Below, one piece after another: positions 13,358-25,000 of a DNA stretch of 64,000 nt. The notes beneath the pieces were generated by a model. That model had not been told where the DNA came from and ran no database searches. It saw nothing but the letters and a program-made list of their open reading frames with translations. The DNA comes from Anastatus disparis (Eukaryota > Arthropoda > Insecta > Hymenoptera > Eupelmidae), in contig JAFFSR010000136.1 of assembly GCA_017163975.1 (NCBI GenBank), positions 12,335,501 to 12,399,500 of the forward strand, read 5' to 3'. Numbering within the stretch: position 1 is the stretch's first letter; every line of letters begins with the position of its first letter. The position numbers were made by a program, and so were the translations under genes.

Positions 13358-16300
13358 CTCCGTGTGGTGGTTCGTAAACCGGTGGCTCGATGCCACGTCT
13401 GCAAATGCCTTTACAACATCTTTGCTCAGTACCTAAAAACTGGCAATCGGCGCTTTTTGAGCATAACACTCCGAGTAAACGTGCCAAAGTATTTGGAGGA
13501 TCATTTGGACATACTACAACTTTTGATTCCTTTGCATCAATTGGTGTCTTGTCTCCCCGAAAAAGTGATATAACTAAAATCAAATAAATAATATTTTTAT
13601 TTTCATTTTATGCAATAAGTATGAGAAATCTATATAATGGATTATATGTTTCATATTTATTTAATCTATAGAGAGTTAAGTGTAAAGTTCTAATCTAATA
13701 TAACCTTTTATGTAATTGTTCAAAAGCTAAAAGTACTATGACTAAAACTTTTAAGAAAATGGTATCTATAACTAAACAATTGAAATACATTTAGACCTTC
13801 CATTCATGATCCGTTTTATTAATTTCTTTAGATACATAAGAATTAGTAAATTTAATAATACGCAATTATGCTAAGTGTAAAACTCATTATAATATTAAAT
13901 TTGTATTTCTATATTTAATGTCCATTAAGGATTTTCTGTCACGTTCTCTATAAAGATAAAAGAGCCTTTTGTTATCGGTAAATAAAAAGTTAATGTACTG
14001 TGTCAAACTCGTCGACATTTATATATGTGCATATATACTTTGCTTTTCAAATCAAGCATGAAACGTAAATGGTTATTAATATTATAAACTGGTAATAATG
14101 TATTATTAAAAAAAATTTCAATTTTTTTTCTCTCTCTCTCTCGTCCCATTATTATTAACTCTTCTTTTAATAAAAAAGTCATTCATGTTCAACTTTATAA
14201 ATATGCTTCATTTTACTTTATCGCGTAATAAAAGTTTACCTCGTAAAAACAACTTAACAAAAAGCATAAAAAAGCGAAGAAAAAAATTTTAATTAAGATT
14301 CTTAACTAAAACTAGTTTACAAAAATTTAAAAAAAAAATAATATAAAGCAAAAAACCAGAAGCGAATGAATAGTTTTAATAAAAAACCACAAGAGAGTAA
14401 CTTACATATTTATCATAAATCAGCCAAGGGCGTATAAAAGCAAAAGGTTTATTCATTGTATATACCACCCACGCGTGGATCATCTTTGCTCTTATTTTTC
14501 ATATATCCGCGCGTGAAGTGAAGATGAGAGAGAGAAAGATCCTCCTTGTTGTTGGGTTAATTACGGCGTATGGTTATGTACACGTGCGCGCGTTGAACTA
14601 GCACTAATCGCTGCCTCATATTACGCGAGGCGTTATTGACGTTGTTTATTAAGCACTTTTGAAGGTTCAATCAAATTGCATGTCTAAGGAGAAGAAATTT
14701 TCTAAAATGCTGTTCTAGAAAGTCAGACAAGATTAAAGGGATTGTTCAAATAATAAAAAATTTTATATTTTTAGATTACGAAATTTTTGATGGATTAACT
14801 GGTTATTTTAACCTCTCGAGAATACAAAGATTATAATCCCAAAAAATGTTAGCCTTTCTTTTTGAATTTTTCTTTTTACGTTAAATTAATTTTATTTATA
14901 TATTTATCATTTTTATCTTGTCAATTAAAGTTTAAACTATGCAACTATTTTTTTAAAATAAAATAATATAATGACACACGCAAGACATAATGTAATTAGA
15001 GAGTTAAATAAAATTTTAACTCTAATTTTAATGTTTGTAATAAAATTATTTTTCAACGTAAATAAAAAGTTACTTATATGTTATAACTTTATGTTCTTAT
15101 CTTAGAGCATCTAAAACGAAAGAAAAAGTAAATAATTTTAGCAAGTTCAAAATCCTTGAGAAAACATTTTTATCTCAACTTATAAATAAAATTTACATTA
15201 ATACAGCTATACAGTTCAGAATAAATTACACTTAATCGATTAATCAAAGGTTTTAAATGACAAAATTTTGCGCACATTTTATTGCTCTACGCTAACGATA
15301 TTTTTTAATTTTAAATAAAATGCGAATGGATTAAAAGTAAGATAAGTTTTGCGAAAGCTTATATTTCGAAATTCATGTAAAACTCATTTTCTTTCTAAAC
15401 CAAGAAAGCATGTATTTTATTTCTTTTTTTTTAACGTCAACTTACAATTGTAATTTCTCATTTTTTATAAAAAAATAACGCATTCAAAACATTGGAGCAT
15501 AATAAAATTGATTACTGTTATTACATTTTTATATTGCTAATTTATTTTCTATTCAATACTATACGTTTAAATATATAAAAAAAGATAGACTATACAGTTA
15601 TGTAAGTTTTCATTGCATCGCGTGAGCAGAAATGCATTTTACGAATAAAAAGAGAAAAAAAAGCTGTCGCTAAAGTGCAATTATTTTACAGTATATACCT
15701 TCTTTAACGTCTGCATGAAAAGACTTTATTCTTTTCAACGTAATGTAACCTGATTGTTAATATTTACGCAATTATTCTTTTTTCCTCGAGTAAAAAAAGT
15801 ACTTAACTTTTACAATTTTGTTTTTTTCAGCAACAAAAATAAATAAAAGAAGTATGTAAATATTTTTACGAAATACATTATTTACATTTATGAATGTATA
15901 TACGCTATTATTTTTAATTATCGAGAATAAAAAAATTTCAAATTAAGATAATGATAAAATTTTTATCAGTGTATTATTGATTTTAATTAAAATAATGTAG
16001 GTTAACGTTTGCATGACCTCTAACACGTGGTACATGTATAGGTATATAGTATATGCAGAAACAATTTAGTTTTTATTTTAATATTTAAAAAAAATAGAAT
16101 AACATAAAATTTGTATAAATATTAAAAAGTGTAATAAATGTCTAATTAACATATTATTTGTTATTTCTGAGAATAAAAAATAAAACAGGTATCTTTTATT
16201 CTTTTACATATTTTTTTTAAATATAGAATTTTAAATTTACAGAAATAATATTTATTAAGACAATAATCCTGCAAAAAAAAAAAATAATTTCATAAAACTT

Positions 16301-16373
16301 TTTTTTCATACTCACCTACGTATATCGATACGAAAATAGTTAATCGTATAACTATATGAAATAACATTAACAT
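13358..16373 (-). CDS. Secreted WAP-type cysteine-rich protein, two 5' exons (3' end not found)
   Basis: Two minus-strand exons are proposed. Exon 1 (16373-16316) begins at an ATG and encodes 19 hydrophobic residues (MLMLFHIVIRLTIFVSIYV) plus one base. It ends at a strong donor, G|GTGAGT. Exon 2 (13573-13358) follows a T-rich TTTTAG acceptor, needs exactly that one-base phase, and continues the hydrophobic stretch (VISLF) before a polar sequence, so the signal peptide is split by the 2.74-kb intron. Exon 2 places cysteines at residues 41, 57, 63, 72, 73 and 77, with the ADC...CC...C core (RCCKGICRR) typical of WAP four-disulfide domains. These are usually small secreted protease inhibitors or antimicrobial proteins. 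Exon 2 ends in phase 1 at GGAG|GTAATA after a Pro/Glu-rich linker (EPPVYEPPHG). A full WAP domain has eight cysteines and only six are seen, so the rest must lie downstream, probably off the left edge. The exon 2 call is firmer than exon 1. The specific function is not recognised. Confidence 0.6.
13574..16315 (-). other. Intron 1 of the WAP-type gene
   Basis: AT-rich intronic DNA between the two proposed WAP exons. It contains a (TC)n run at about 14129-14142 and a short more complex island at about 14400-14660. No coding signal was seen on either strand. Confidence 0.5.
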
Positions 16374-19300
16374 GATATTATAAAGGTATATGCCCTTGTA
16401 CAATGACGATAAAAACGACGTATAGCCATTAATTCCGTCAAGACGATAGCTTCTACATCGTTTAAGTAACGTATATAATACTTAACTTGTCTTTTATATA
16501 CAATATGCATAATAACCATATATATGCAACAACTATTCTTTACTCATGCCCTATGCGTGAATAAGTGCGCACGTTTCTTCTCTTCCTTATTACATTTTCC
16601 AGCAAGTAATTATATATTTTGAAAGAGTTTAAAAAAATAAAACTAATGAAGCGTGGTTAAGAAAAAAAAATAGAAATCTAAACGTGTCTGTATATAACGT
16701 ATACTCGTTAATTTTAGTTTTTAAAGTTTTCATTATGTTTAGTTATGAGTAGCTTTACAAGGAATGACGTAAGGTCTTTTTTTCTAATGCATTATGTAAA
16801 AATGGTTTAGTAATTTGAATTATTTTTTTTATTTTTTTGCGATAGTCAAAAATTCTAATTGAATAATTGAATACGGTAATGTATACAATTATTACGTGAT
16901 TTTTACGGAATCCTATTAAATTTTGCTTTGTAGATTAGGTACTCGTTTTAGCATGCTTGAATTTATTCGGTGAATCAACATAACAGTTTTTCAAACATTT
17001 AATATACAAAATTTAAATTTACAAACTTCGTTAAAATTCATTTTGTTTTTTCATAAAAAAATGAGTTTCATTAATTTCTGTTAAACACGTTAGTTGAATA
17101 AAACTGGCTAAATAAAAATTGAAAAAAAATATATTAAGTTACAAACAAAATATTTGCATTACGATAACGAAACACTGTTTCCATATCATTACAAAAAGAC
17201 GATCCAGAAGCGCAAACGAAGATTAAACATAAAACTAAAATTAAAAAAAGAGAGAAGTCGTATGCAATAAAACGATAAAGTTTGATAAGACATCATTTAT
17301 ATGTAAAAGTTGATTGAGAGAAAGAAGGCAATTGATGTTCGGTGTGTTATAACCTCATTTAACCCGTAAAGTATTATATGGAAGAAGAAGAAGCCTCTGT
17401 AGCTCGTGTAATAAAATTCTTATGAAACGACGGTTACAAGAGGTTTTATACAAGCCGTTTCTCTATAGATAATGTATTAATCAAGCAACTTTTTATCTCT
17501 CTCTTTCTTTCTCTCTTTGATTCTCATGTAGTTTCCATTCGCAAAGAATAAATTGCAACGTGAATGTATTAAGGCTTCATTGATTTTCATTGTTACCAGT
17601 TTTATTTGTAGTACTTGTATATATAGCTTAGCACGAAAGGAGAGTTTTAGTGTTAAAAGAAAATTGTAAGTGAATGTTGAAGTTTTTACGTTTACTTATA
17701 AAATGTAAGAAAAAAGAAAAATTGTTATTTTATGCAAATGAAAGAAAGTCGACCAATTTTGAAAACGTATTATTAATTTTTTTCGTTGTTAGGAAAATAT
17801 TGCAATAACAAAAGTGGTTGGATAAAAATGAAAAATGGCTCTAATACGCTACAGCTAATGATGTAACGTACAAGAAGTAAAAGCAATAAATGTTTAATAT
17901 TTGACGATGCTGAAAATATTTTACAAACGTTTATTTCATTTGTTAGCTGGGTAAAAAATCAAACATAAATACTGTATAAATGAAAGGCTTTTTACGAAGG
18001 AAAATTATCCAGTTAGCATAAATTGGATATAAAATCGTTAATTTATGCTAACTACTAGATATTAAGTTTATTACAAAATTGGTTTATTTTCTCCCTTGGC
18101 AGTTTCGACACTATTTCAATCCAAACGTTTATAACAGCTCATGAACTTGCTATTAATTTTAATATTCAAATAAAATTACGGGGTCAAACTGATGAAATTG
18201 TAAGAAATAAAATTAGAAAATTTACTTATAAATTGATAATCAAATTTCCTTTCTTAAAACCAGTTTTCAATTTTTGTTTATTAAAAAAAAAAATAATAAA
18301 TACAACCTAGTTTAATAAATAAATTATGCACGAAAATCATTAAATTACCTTCCTACATTATTTGGCAGCAAAGCTTTTATTGTTAAGCCTCGTTTGAGCA
18401 TTTGAATTTGTGCATCTGTTATTCATAAAGACTCGAAATAGCATGGCGACCCATATAAATCTAATCCTTATACAGATATTAATACAAAATTGTGACTACT
18501 AATCATATAAATTATTCGAGTTTTGGATTTGGTCCAAAATGTTACATTGGCTTTGCTTTATCACGGATAAAGATATTATTCTTTTTTCTCTTATCAATAT
18601 TTAATTTGAAACTCAATCGAATGTGAAGACTTGAAATCCGTTCACGTGAATCAATAAAAATAATTACTGACTTACAGCGGCAGATGATGAGTATCTAAAC
18701 TGACGTTTTTTTATTATATAAAAGTATGCAAATTGAATTTAGAAAATTTAAATTCAGATTTCAATGTTTGTTGGCGATTTTTTAATCATACATCTATTTG
18801 TGAGTTCAGCTTAAATAGACGTATGTATTTCAATTGTTTATGATTTCATTCAATGTATTATTTAGATATTTTGTTAGACGAGAAATAATCATTTAGATAT
18901 GAATGCATTGTCCTACTTTATGGTCAATTGATACAATAATTAAAAATCATTTAATATCGAATTATTTATGGTCAAACTACGTAAATAAAAATATGTCAGA
19001 TAATATTAAATCATTCGATCCAGCGTTATTAAAAAGTAATGAGCGTATGTAAATAAAAATTTATAATCTTCGCAGAAGACAACTTATATAAATGCGTTGC
19101 ACAATGTTTCGGTAAGTTTAACGATCAATTAGTATTCTATTCAGCGATGAAAAATTTCAATGATAATTCAAAATCTTATTAAGAGTCCAGAGTAATCTCA
19201 AGAAATTCAAGACAATATAAAAAATCTTTTAACATTTGAAAATAATTCTTGTCTTTTTTTTTGTATACGCAAGTACAAAAGTCGACTATGAGATGGAAAA

Positions 19301-21142
19301 TCGTTGACTATTTATAGTCGTAATGCGTTTAATTAATGTACTTAAATACGTCTCAAGAACAAAGTTTCCAGTAGGACTAAATATATTTAGTGATTTACAT
19401 TTAACATCCACACGTGTACGAGTTCTAACGATAAGGCGCTAAATGTCGCTCTTGGCTTAACGCACTTGCATTACGAAAGACTTATACGTGTACACATAGA
19501 CGCGCCCGCACACACGTTTGAATTTTTAATACTCTCGTACATTATGTATATGCGTACTCTGGTAAGGTTCTTGACACCGCTTGTTTCGATGCTTTGCAAC
19601 AAATACAAATGTACAAGGTATACTTGAGAGAGCCTCCTGTTTATTTCATATATTTAAAGCGTATACCAGTAGAAGAACTTAATATAGGCCAAGCCCTTGA
19701 CTTACAAAATAATCCGCTACAGCTCCCGCATGAGCATGAAATCGAAGAAAAGAACTTCTTTTTATTCCTTTAATTTTTTTTTCTGCCAAAACCTCCTTTT
19801 CTTCCGTGTCGCTAGCAAGACTCATGCACGTCGTGTGTTACTTATTACTCCAAGGTTTTTTCAAACTACTTTATGCACGTATAGAAACACACATACACAG
19901 ACGAAACTATCTGATTTGTTTTGTTCGAATAGATTTTGTTTGAGAAATTGAGTTGTGTTGGACGTGCTCGACTGGGATATATAGATATTGTGTATTAAAC
20001 TTGTGTGAATTGCGCAATACTTGGCGACCGTGAAGTATTACGGATTTTCGGTGTCGAGGTACTTTGTGTTGTTTGTATTGTACAGATATTAATGGTATTT
20101 CATGAGATATTATTATTATTATTACCGTTATTATTTACGTGCTTCATTTCATATTTATTGTGTTTATTTTATATGAGTTTAATTAAATCATTGTTTTAGC
20201 ATTTGTACATATATGAATTAATACGTTAAATTTAATTGATTTTTCGCTTGTTTTCGTTTGTATGCATATTGCATGAGAAAACAAATTGCTGAATCGAAAA
20301 TGGAAGTTTTAAATTGTAGTTTTTAAAAATTCAGTTTCACTTGAAAAAGCTCTTTTTTTTATTTTCATTCGTATGAAAAAAATTTAGGACAGAAATAAAA
20401 CTAGTTTTTTGCAGTAGTAAAATTCTACTCAAAAAACAGTAAGAAAAATTTTTCACTAAAGAATCAAGAGTGTGTATTTATTTATGTGAACGAATAACTT
20501 ACTTGCGATTCATAAAAATAAAAAAAGGATCTCATTTAATGTCGAATGCAAATGCTGTTATTGAAAATGTCATAAAATTTTCATTCGAATCAAATGCATA
20601 GATAGAGTAACTTTTTATCTCCATGTCGTAATTAAATGTAAATTAAATTCTAAAATTGTATTTTAGTATTGTGTCATTTAAACCACACAACTCATAAAAA
20701 TTTAAATATTTTTCAGGATAAATTAACTTGGTTGATAAATTTACATTTTTAGGGTAATATGTTTGAATATTAAACTTTCACTCTAATTGGTTTACAATTA
20801 ACCACAAATCCTCTCCTGTACCACAAAATACATTAATTATTTTAAACTTTCTAAATTGAAATAACTTTTATTTTTTAATTAAAAATATTCAACTGCTGTA
20901 TGTTTTTAACAATTTTATAAATGTCCTTTCAGAGTATATGTCATAGGACAGAGTGAATAAATGTATTACTTTTAATTACATTAACTTCAAGAATGGCAGA
21001 TCACAATTGATGATGAACATTAATTAAAGAAAATAGAAAACTAAAATTAGTTTGTTATTTAATGGGTATAAGAGTAAAATGATTCTTTATTTTAGTTTTG
21101 GTTTTTTATAAAAAACTAAAATATTTTCTTTTGAATTTATTT
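16374..21142. other. Noncoding stretch upstream of the WAP-type gene
   Basis: AT-rich sequence with a 14-bp hairpin at 18011-18053 and small GA/TATA islands near 17340-17530 and 19380-19990. A segment at 18350-18480 is open in two minus-strand frames but gives no consistent exon chain. The promoter of the WAP gene should lie just above 16373; no clear TATA box or initiator could be singled out in such AT-rich DNA. Confidence 0.5.
18011..18053. repeat. 14-bp perfect inverted repeat (hairpin)
   Basis: The arms AGTTAGCATAAATT (18011-18024) and AATTTATGCTAACT (18040-18053) are exact reverse complements separated by 15 bases. Followed by no T-tract that would suggest a terminator; possibly a remnant of a small inverted-repeat element. 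Confidence 0.8.
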
Positions 21143-21303
21143 TTAAACGTAAGGCATAACTTTCCTTATTACCTCTGCACGTAAATATGCAAGTTCATCT
21201 GGCAAACGTAAACGACGTTTGACTTTCTTCCTAAGCCTCAAAACATTGGGCATTTTGTCAAAATGTTCAACTAAATCCAAAGCCAAATACTCAGACTCAG
21301 AGT
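21143..21303 (-). CDS. Coding-like block with BESS-like C-terminal sequence, partial
   Basis: Read on the minus strand from 21303, about 53 codons are open to a TAA at 21145-21143, and an AATAAA lies a few bases after the stop. The translation starts with an acidic serine run (DSESEY), then LALDLVEHFDKMPNVLRL, then a basic stretch (RKKVKRRLRLPDE), ending IRKVMPYV. The order (acidic lead, hydrophobic helix, basic helix) resembles the BESS motif found at the C terminus of MADF-family transcription factors; this is recognition by eye only. A TGA lies just upstream in frame, but an AG acceptor (ATCAG|ACTCTG) separates it from the block, so a 3'-terminal exon is possible. An alternative donor, GCAGAG|GTAATA, would end the exon at 21173. 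No MADF exon was found upstream, so it may instead be a gene fragment or relic. Confidence 0.33.
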
Positions 21304-22525
21304 CTGATTTTCAACGTCATTTTAAAGATAATTCACATGTACAACGAGTATATAAGTAAAAGAGAATATAAAATGGTCGACTATATATCTTTGCGTTTGT
21401 ATTTGGGTCAGACGATGGCTCGTCGATGGCTCGTTTCGTTTTCGCGCGAGTTCGAAACTATATGGCGGCAGCTTGTCGAACGACGTAGAAAACATTATAT
21501 ACTTCGTCGTCGTCTATCTTATATATATACTCTCTCATTCACTTTTCTCTCTGTGGTGGTATAAAAGTTTTATTGGACGCCCCTAACTGTCTTGAGAGAG
21601 AGACTTTCAATAACAGCTGGCTTGAAAGGAGAGAAGGAACTGATGCTTATATAGGACTTTAGTTCATTCCTGTTTTCCAACTTTGGATTTTCTTTAATTG
21701 TCTGTCGATTGTTCACGAGATTTTCTTTTCGTTGTTTATTTAAACTTTCATGTTTTTTGTTCGAATTCATGAGTTTTTTAAATCAATTTCGAAATCTTCA
21801 GAATAAAAACCTTGTCTTTTATGTCAATTAACATTATTTATGAACTTTGATTGAAGTATAAAAGAATTGAAGTGAAAGTATTTTATTATATTTTCCAATA
21901 AAAAACATTGATATTCAAATTTTTTCAAAATCATGATGAAGAATGATTTTTAAAATTCATGAATTACGTTTCAAGTAAAGTTAAATCAAATTCAAAATTT
22001 ATTTGAAAAATATTTATAGATGTATATAGAAAAAACTAAAAATTTTACCTTGTAAACTAAAATGTTTAAAAGTCATAAATATAATCACCAGAAGCATAGT
22101 TTACTAACAGTGAAAGTCGAACAAGTTTTTAAAATTAATAAAAAAATAATGGCAAGCGGAACCATTTAAAAAAATTCATTAACAACTTTGGAATGTAGAA
22201 TGTGTGCATATCAAACAAAATGTTTAACAAATTTATGATCTTTAAAGTGATGTAATTTAAATAAAATTAATTAATTATTCAAAAAATCTTCTCGTTATTA
22301 ATTAATTTTCTCAATAATGTTAACATTAAACGTAAAACTGTGTAGCTTATTTTATGTAAATAAAATTCAAAAAACAAAAAATAAAATAAAATATGACCGG
22401 CAACAAGTTTTCCCTTCTGATATATTTATTCCGAACCGAAAAACATGTCCCTTCAATATCTATAAATTCCGGATTTGAAGAGAAACTAATTGCGACAAAA
22501 AACAACGCTCAACACACAACTCATG

Positions 22526-22572
<47 letters not shown>

Positions 22573-22664
22573 CGATGACCTAAAGAGGCAAAATCATATG
22601 TGTATACAGATTTAAAACTACAGATTTCCGACTATAGATACACACATATACACACACACACACA
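21304..22664. other. Noncoding stretch with island at 21340-21770
   Basis: The first ~450 bp are less AT-rich, with CG-containing repeats such as GATGGCTCGTCGATGGCTCG around 21415-21435. The remainder is AT-rich and ends in the (AT)n tract before the duplicated segment. Open frames on both strands in the island overlap each other and lack recognisable features. Confidence 0.5.
22529..22570. repeat. (AT)n microsatellite
   Basis: Forty-two bases of AT repeat, about 100 bp before the left copy of the large duplication. Confidence 0.95.
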
Positions 22665-25000
22665 CGTGAAAAGAAAGTTTAAAGAGTAAAGACAAGAAAA
22701 AAAAAGAAAATGTATAATAAGCAGAAGGAAACTAGTGAAAACTATGACTTTATATACTTTTATAGAGAGAAAAGAGTAGAGAGAAGACACATACAGAGAG
22801 ACACATACAAACACGGAAAGTGGCAAAACACTCTCCTGTGTTGTTTCCTCAGGCTTATTTATAGACAAAACTCGACTCGCTGAAGAAAAGAGAAGACGAT
22901 GTGTTTTGTCGTTTCTATCTTTGTTTTTCCTTCTTTATGTTTTATACACTATACATGCTTGTTTTCTCTGTCTTGCTTTGCTTGTGCTCTTCTTTTCTCT
23001 TGCACCCTTTTCAGAAAACTTTTACTGTCTTTTCTAACTTTAAATTACATTGAAAACTACAATTTTAGCAAAATAGTTTTAAGAATAAATATTTACTCGA
23101 CCTTTTCTGAACTTATTTTAAGCTTTATATTAAATTTCCTATGAGTATTTGGATTTTAAGATTTTGAATTATATTTTACGTAAGTTATAAATATTTTAAT
23201 AGTTGTTTATTATTTATGGATAATAAATATGCTGTATTCCTTCCTCGTGCATAACATTCGTAACTTAAATCCTCATAAATTAATCAAATTTTACCTGACG
23301 CAACAAACCAAAGTCTAAAATTATCAATTTAAAAAAATTCATGCCATAGTGGAAATTAAGCAATTTTTAAAAAGCACGTAAATTCTTGTAATCATTACTT
23401 TAATCACACTACTAGCGCATACATCACTTAATGAAACCGCAAACGTAAATGTAGCTATTACATCTAGCTTTTCTTATGTCTTGAAGATTAAACAATTGTT
23501 GACTCTTACGTTATATAGTTATTGCACAGCTCACATATGTGTATGTTTAATTTGTTCTTATCTTATTTGAGTTGAAATAAAGTTTATTTTGATTTATCTT
23601 TGGATATATTCTTGAATTTGATTTCAAAATTCTTTAACTTTTTAAGTTAAGAGATACATTTATCGAATTTCAATCCTTTAAAATTTTATGACCTGAAATG
23701 CTGGGAATGTTGATTGGAAAATTTTTGAAGTTTTTAAAGCTTTTAAAGTTTTCGGATTATTAAATTTGAATCTTATTAACTTCTTAAAGTATCATATATT
23801 TTTTGTAGTTCAATAAAATAGAAATGGTTATGAAATTTAATAAACTCTAATATTGGAGCAACGATAATATTTCATTGAACTTTTGGTCCATTTTGGTTAA
23901 TATAGTAAATTATAATTTAAAAATAAATCTTCATTCGTTATTTATGTTTGTTAATTGTATAAAAAATTTGTTGACATAAACCTAAAGAATTTTTTTTTCA
24001 TCATCTCATTAACAATTTCCATCTTTCTGAATTCTGATTATTTTTCTGTTTTTATACTCTTCTTATCTTTCATTATCTCCTCTAATTTTAGCGCTTATTT
24101 ACGCAAATATGCATATGTGATGAAGTGCGTTATATGATTTTATTAAAGTTGACTGACAGCTTTACCTGTTTATTGATATCGTTCAATTATTTATGCTGCA
24201 AATCTATCGAGAAATCTTTAGTATTAGTTATTTCTGCTTGTTTTGAAACGATATGTTTACGACCTTTTAAAATTTTAACGCTGATATTACGCTGTATTGA
24301 AATTTTATATTGAATTTTAAATTTAATAGTAATAATTTATAAAATGTCTCAATAAAATTGATATCTTTATATTTATCTATCTTTTTCTCTTTTATTTCTC
24401 TTTCAATCTTGTTACTATTTCATATTGCTTTAGTTTATTTTTCTTTCTTCTTATTTTTTCTCTCTCTTTCTTTTCTATCTTTGATTTTTTTTTCTTCTTA
24501 TATCTACAAATTTGTCGTCAACTCTTTCCCTGGCTCACATAGTCTCAAATACAAAGCTTCTTTCTGCTTGCGGTCATTTCTAACAATTTTCAAGAAAAAC
24601 ATTGTTTCAATGTGCCCTCAAGGGAAAAAACTATATATATCACATTTTTACATTGTACGTAAGATAATAATATCACCGATGCTGCAACGACGCGCGCGCA
24701 ATGCATAATTAGTGCCATACGCTCGTATTATAAGAGAGGAAGAGCACATATACATAAGCTGACGTCATATTTTCGGAGTAGTATATATCTAATATAGTAA
24801 AAGTCGACCGAAACTTTAATCATATACGCACAGTTTCGTCTTTGGCGCTTGCGCTGTACTTCAGACACATATACATTTAGGTATATATTCCTAGATATTT
24901 ATATGTACTTATGTTTACATGTATATGTGTAATATTGTACGTAACTTATGGCATGGTAAGTTTCCCTGACGATCGTATATGTGCCACGTTGGTCGTATGT
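22665..25000. repeat. Segmental duplication, copy A (~2.3 kb)
   Basis: This segment aligns by eye, in the same orientation and order, with 27160-29415. Matching landmarks include AATAAGCAGAA at about 22710 and 27207, CATGCTTGTTTT near 22955 and 27437, ATTGGAAAATTTT near 23712 and 28141, TTGACTGACAGCTTA-like sequence near 24149 and 28549, and the CTGACGTCAT block near 24760 and 29161. Divergence is clear, with many substitutions and small indels, so the duplication is old. The best preserved part is the last ~300 bp. Open frames differ between the copies, which argues against protein coding. Origin as a local tandem duplication, or two insertions of one repeat family, cannot be separated without other copies. 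Confidence 0.85.
24755..24870. promoter_or_regulatory. Conserved CRE-containing block, copy A
   Basis: The palindrome TGACGTCA (24760-24767), the consensus CRE/ATF site, sits in ATACATAAGCTGACGTCAT. It is followed by TTTTCGGAG, a TATATA stretch, AAAGTCGACC and GGCGCTTGCGCTGT. The same motifs recur in the same order in copy B although flanking DNA has diverged, which suggests constraint. Function as enhancer or promoter is inference. Confidence 0.4.

Noticed and set aside
18350..18480. Minus-strand stretch open in two frames, one bounded by an AACAG acceptor and a GGAAG|GTAATT donor
   Set aside because: The phases do not join the BESS-like block or the WAP exons without stops, and two open frames over the same bases point to chance.
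18680..18710. Possible 24-base minus-strand microexon ending at GCT|GTAAGT
   Set aside because: Too short to support and its phase does not connect to a downstream open exon.
22899..23144. Hydrophobic plus-strand open frame in duplication copy A
   Set aside because: Copy B has indels that destroy the frame. The hydrophobicity comes from T-rich DNA.
24358..24708. 116-codon hydrophobic plus-strand frame in copy A
   Set aside because: It has no ATG start, is made of TC/TTT-rich sequence, and is not conserved as a frame in copy B.
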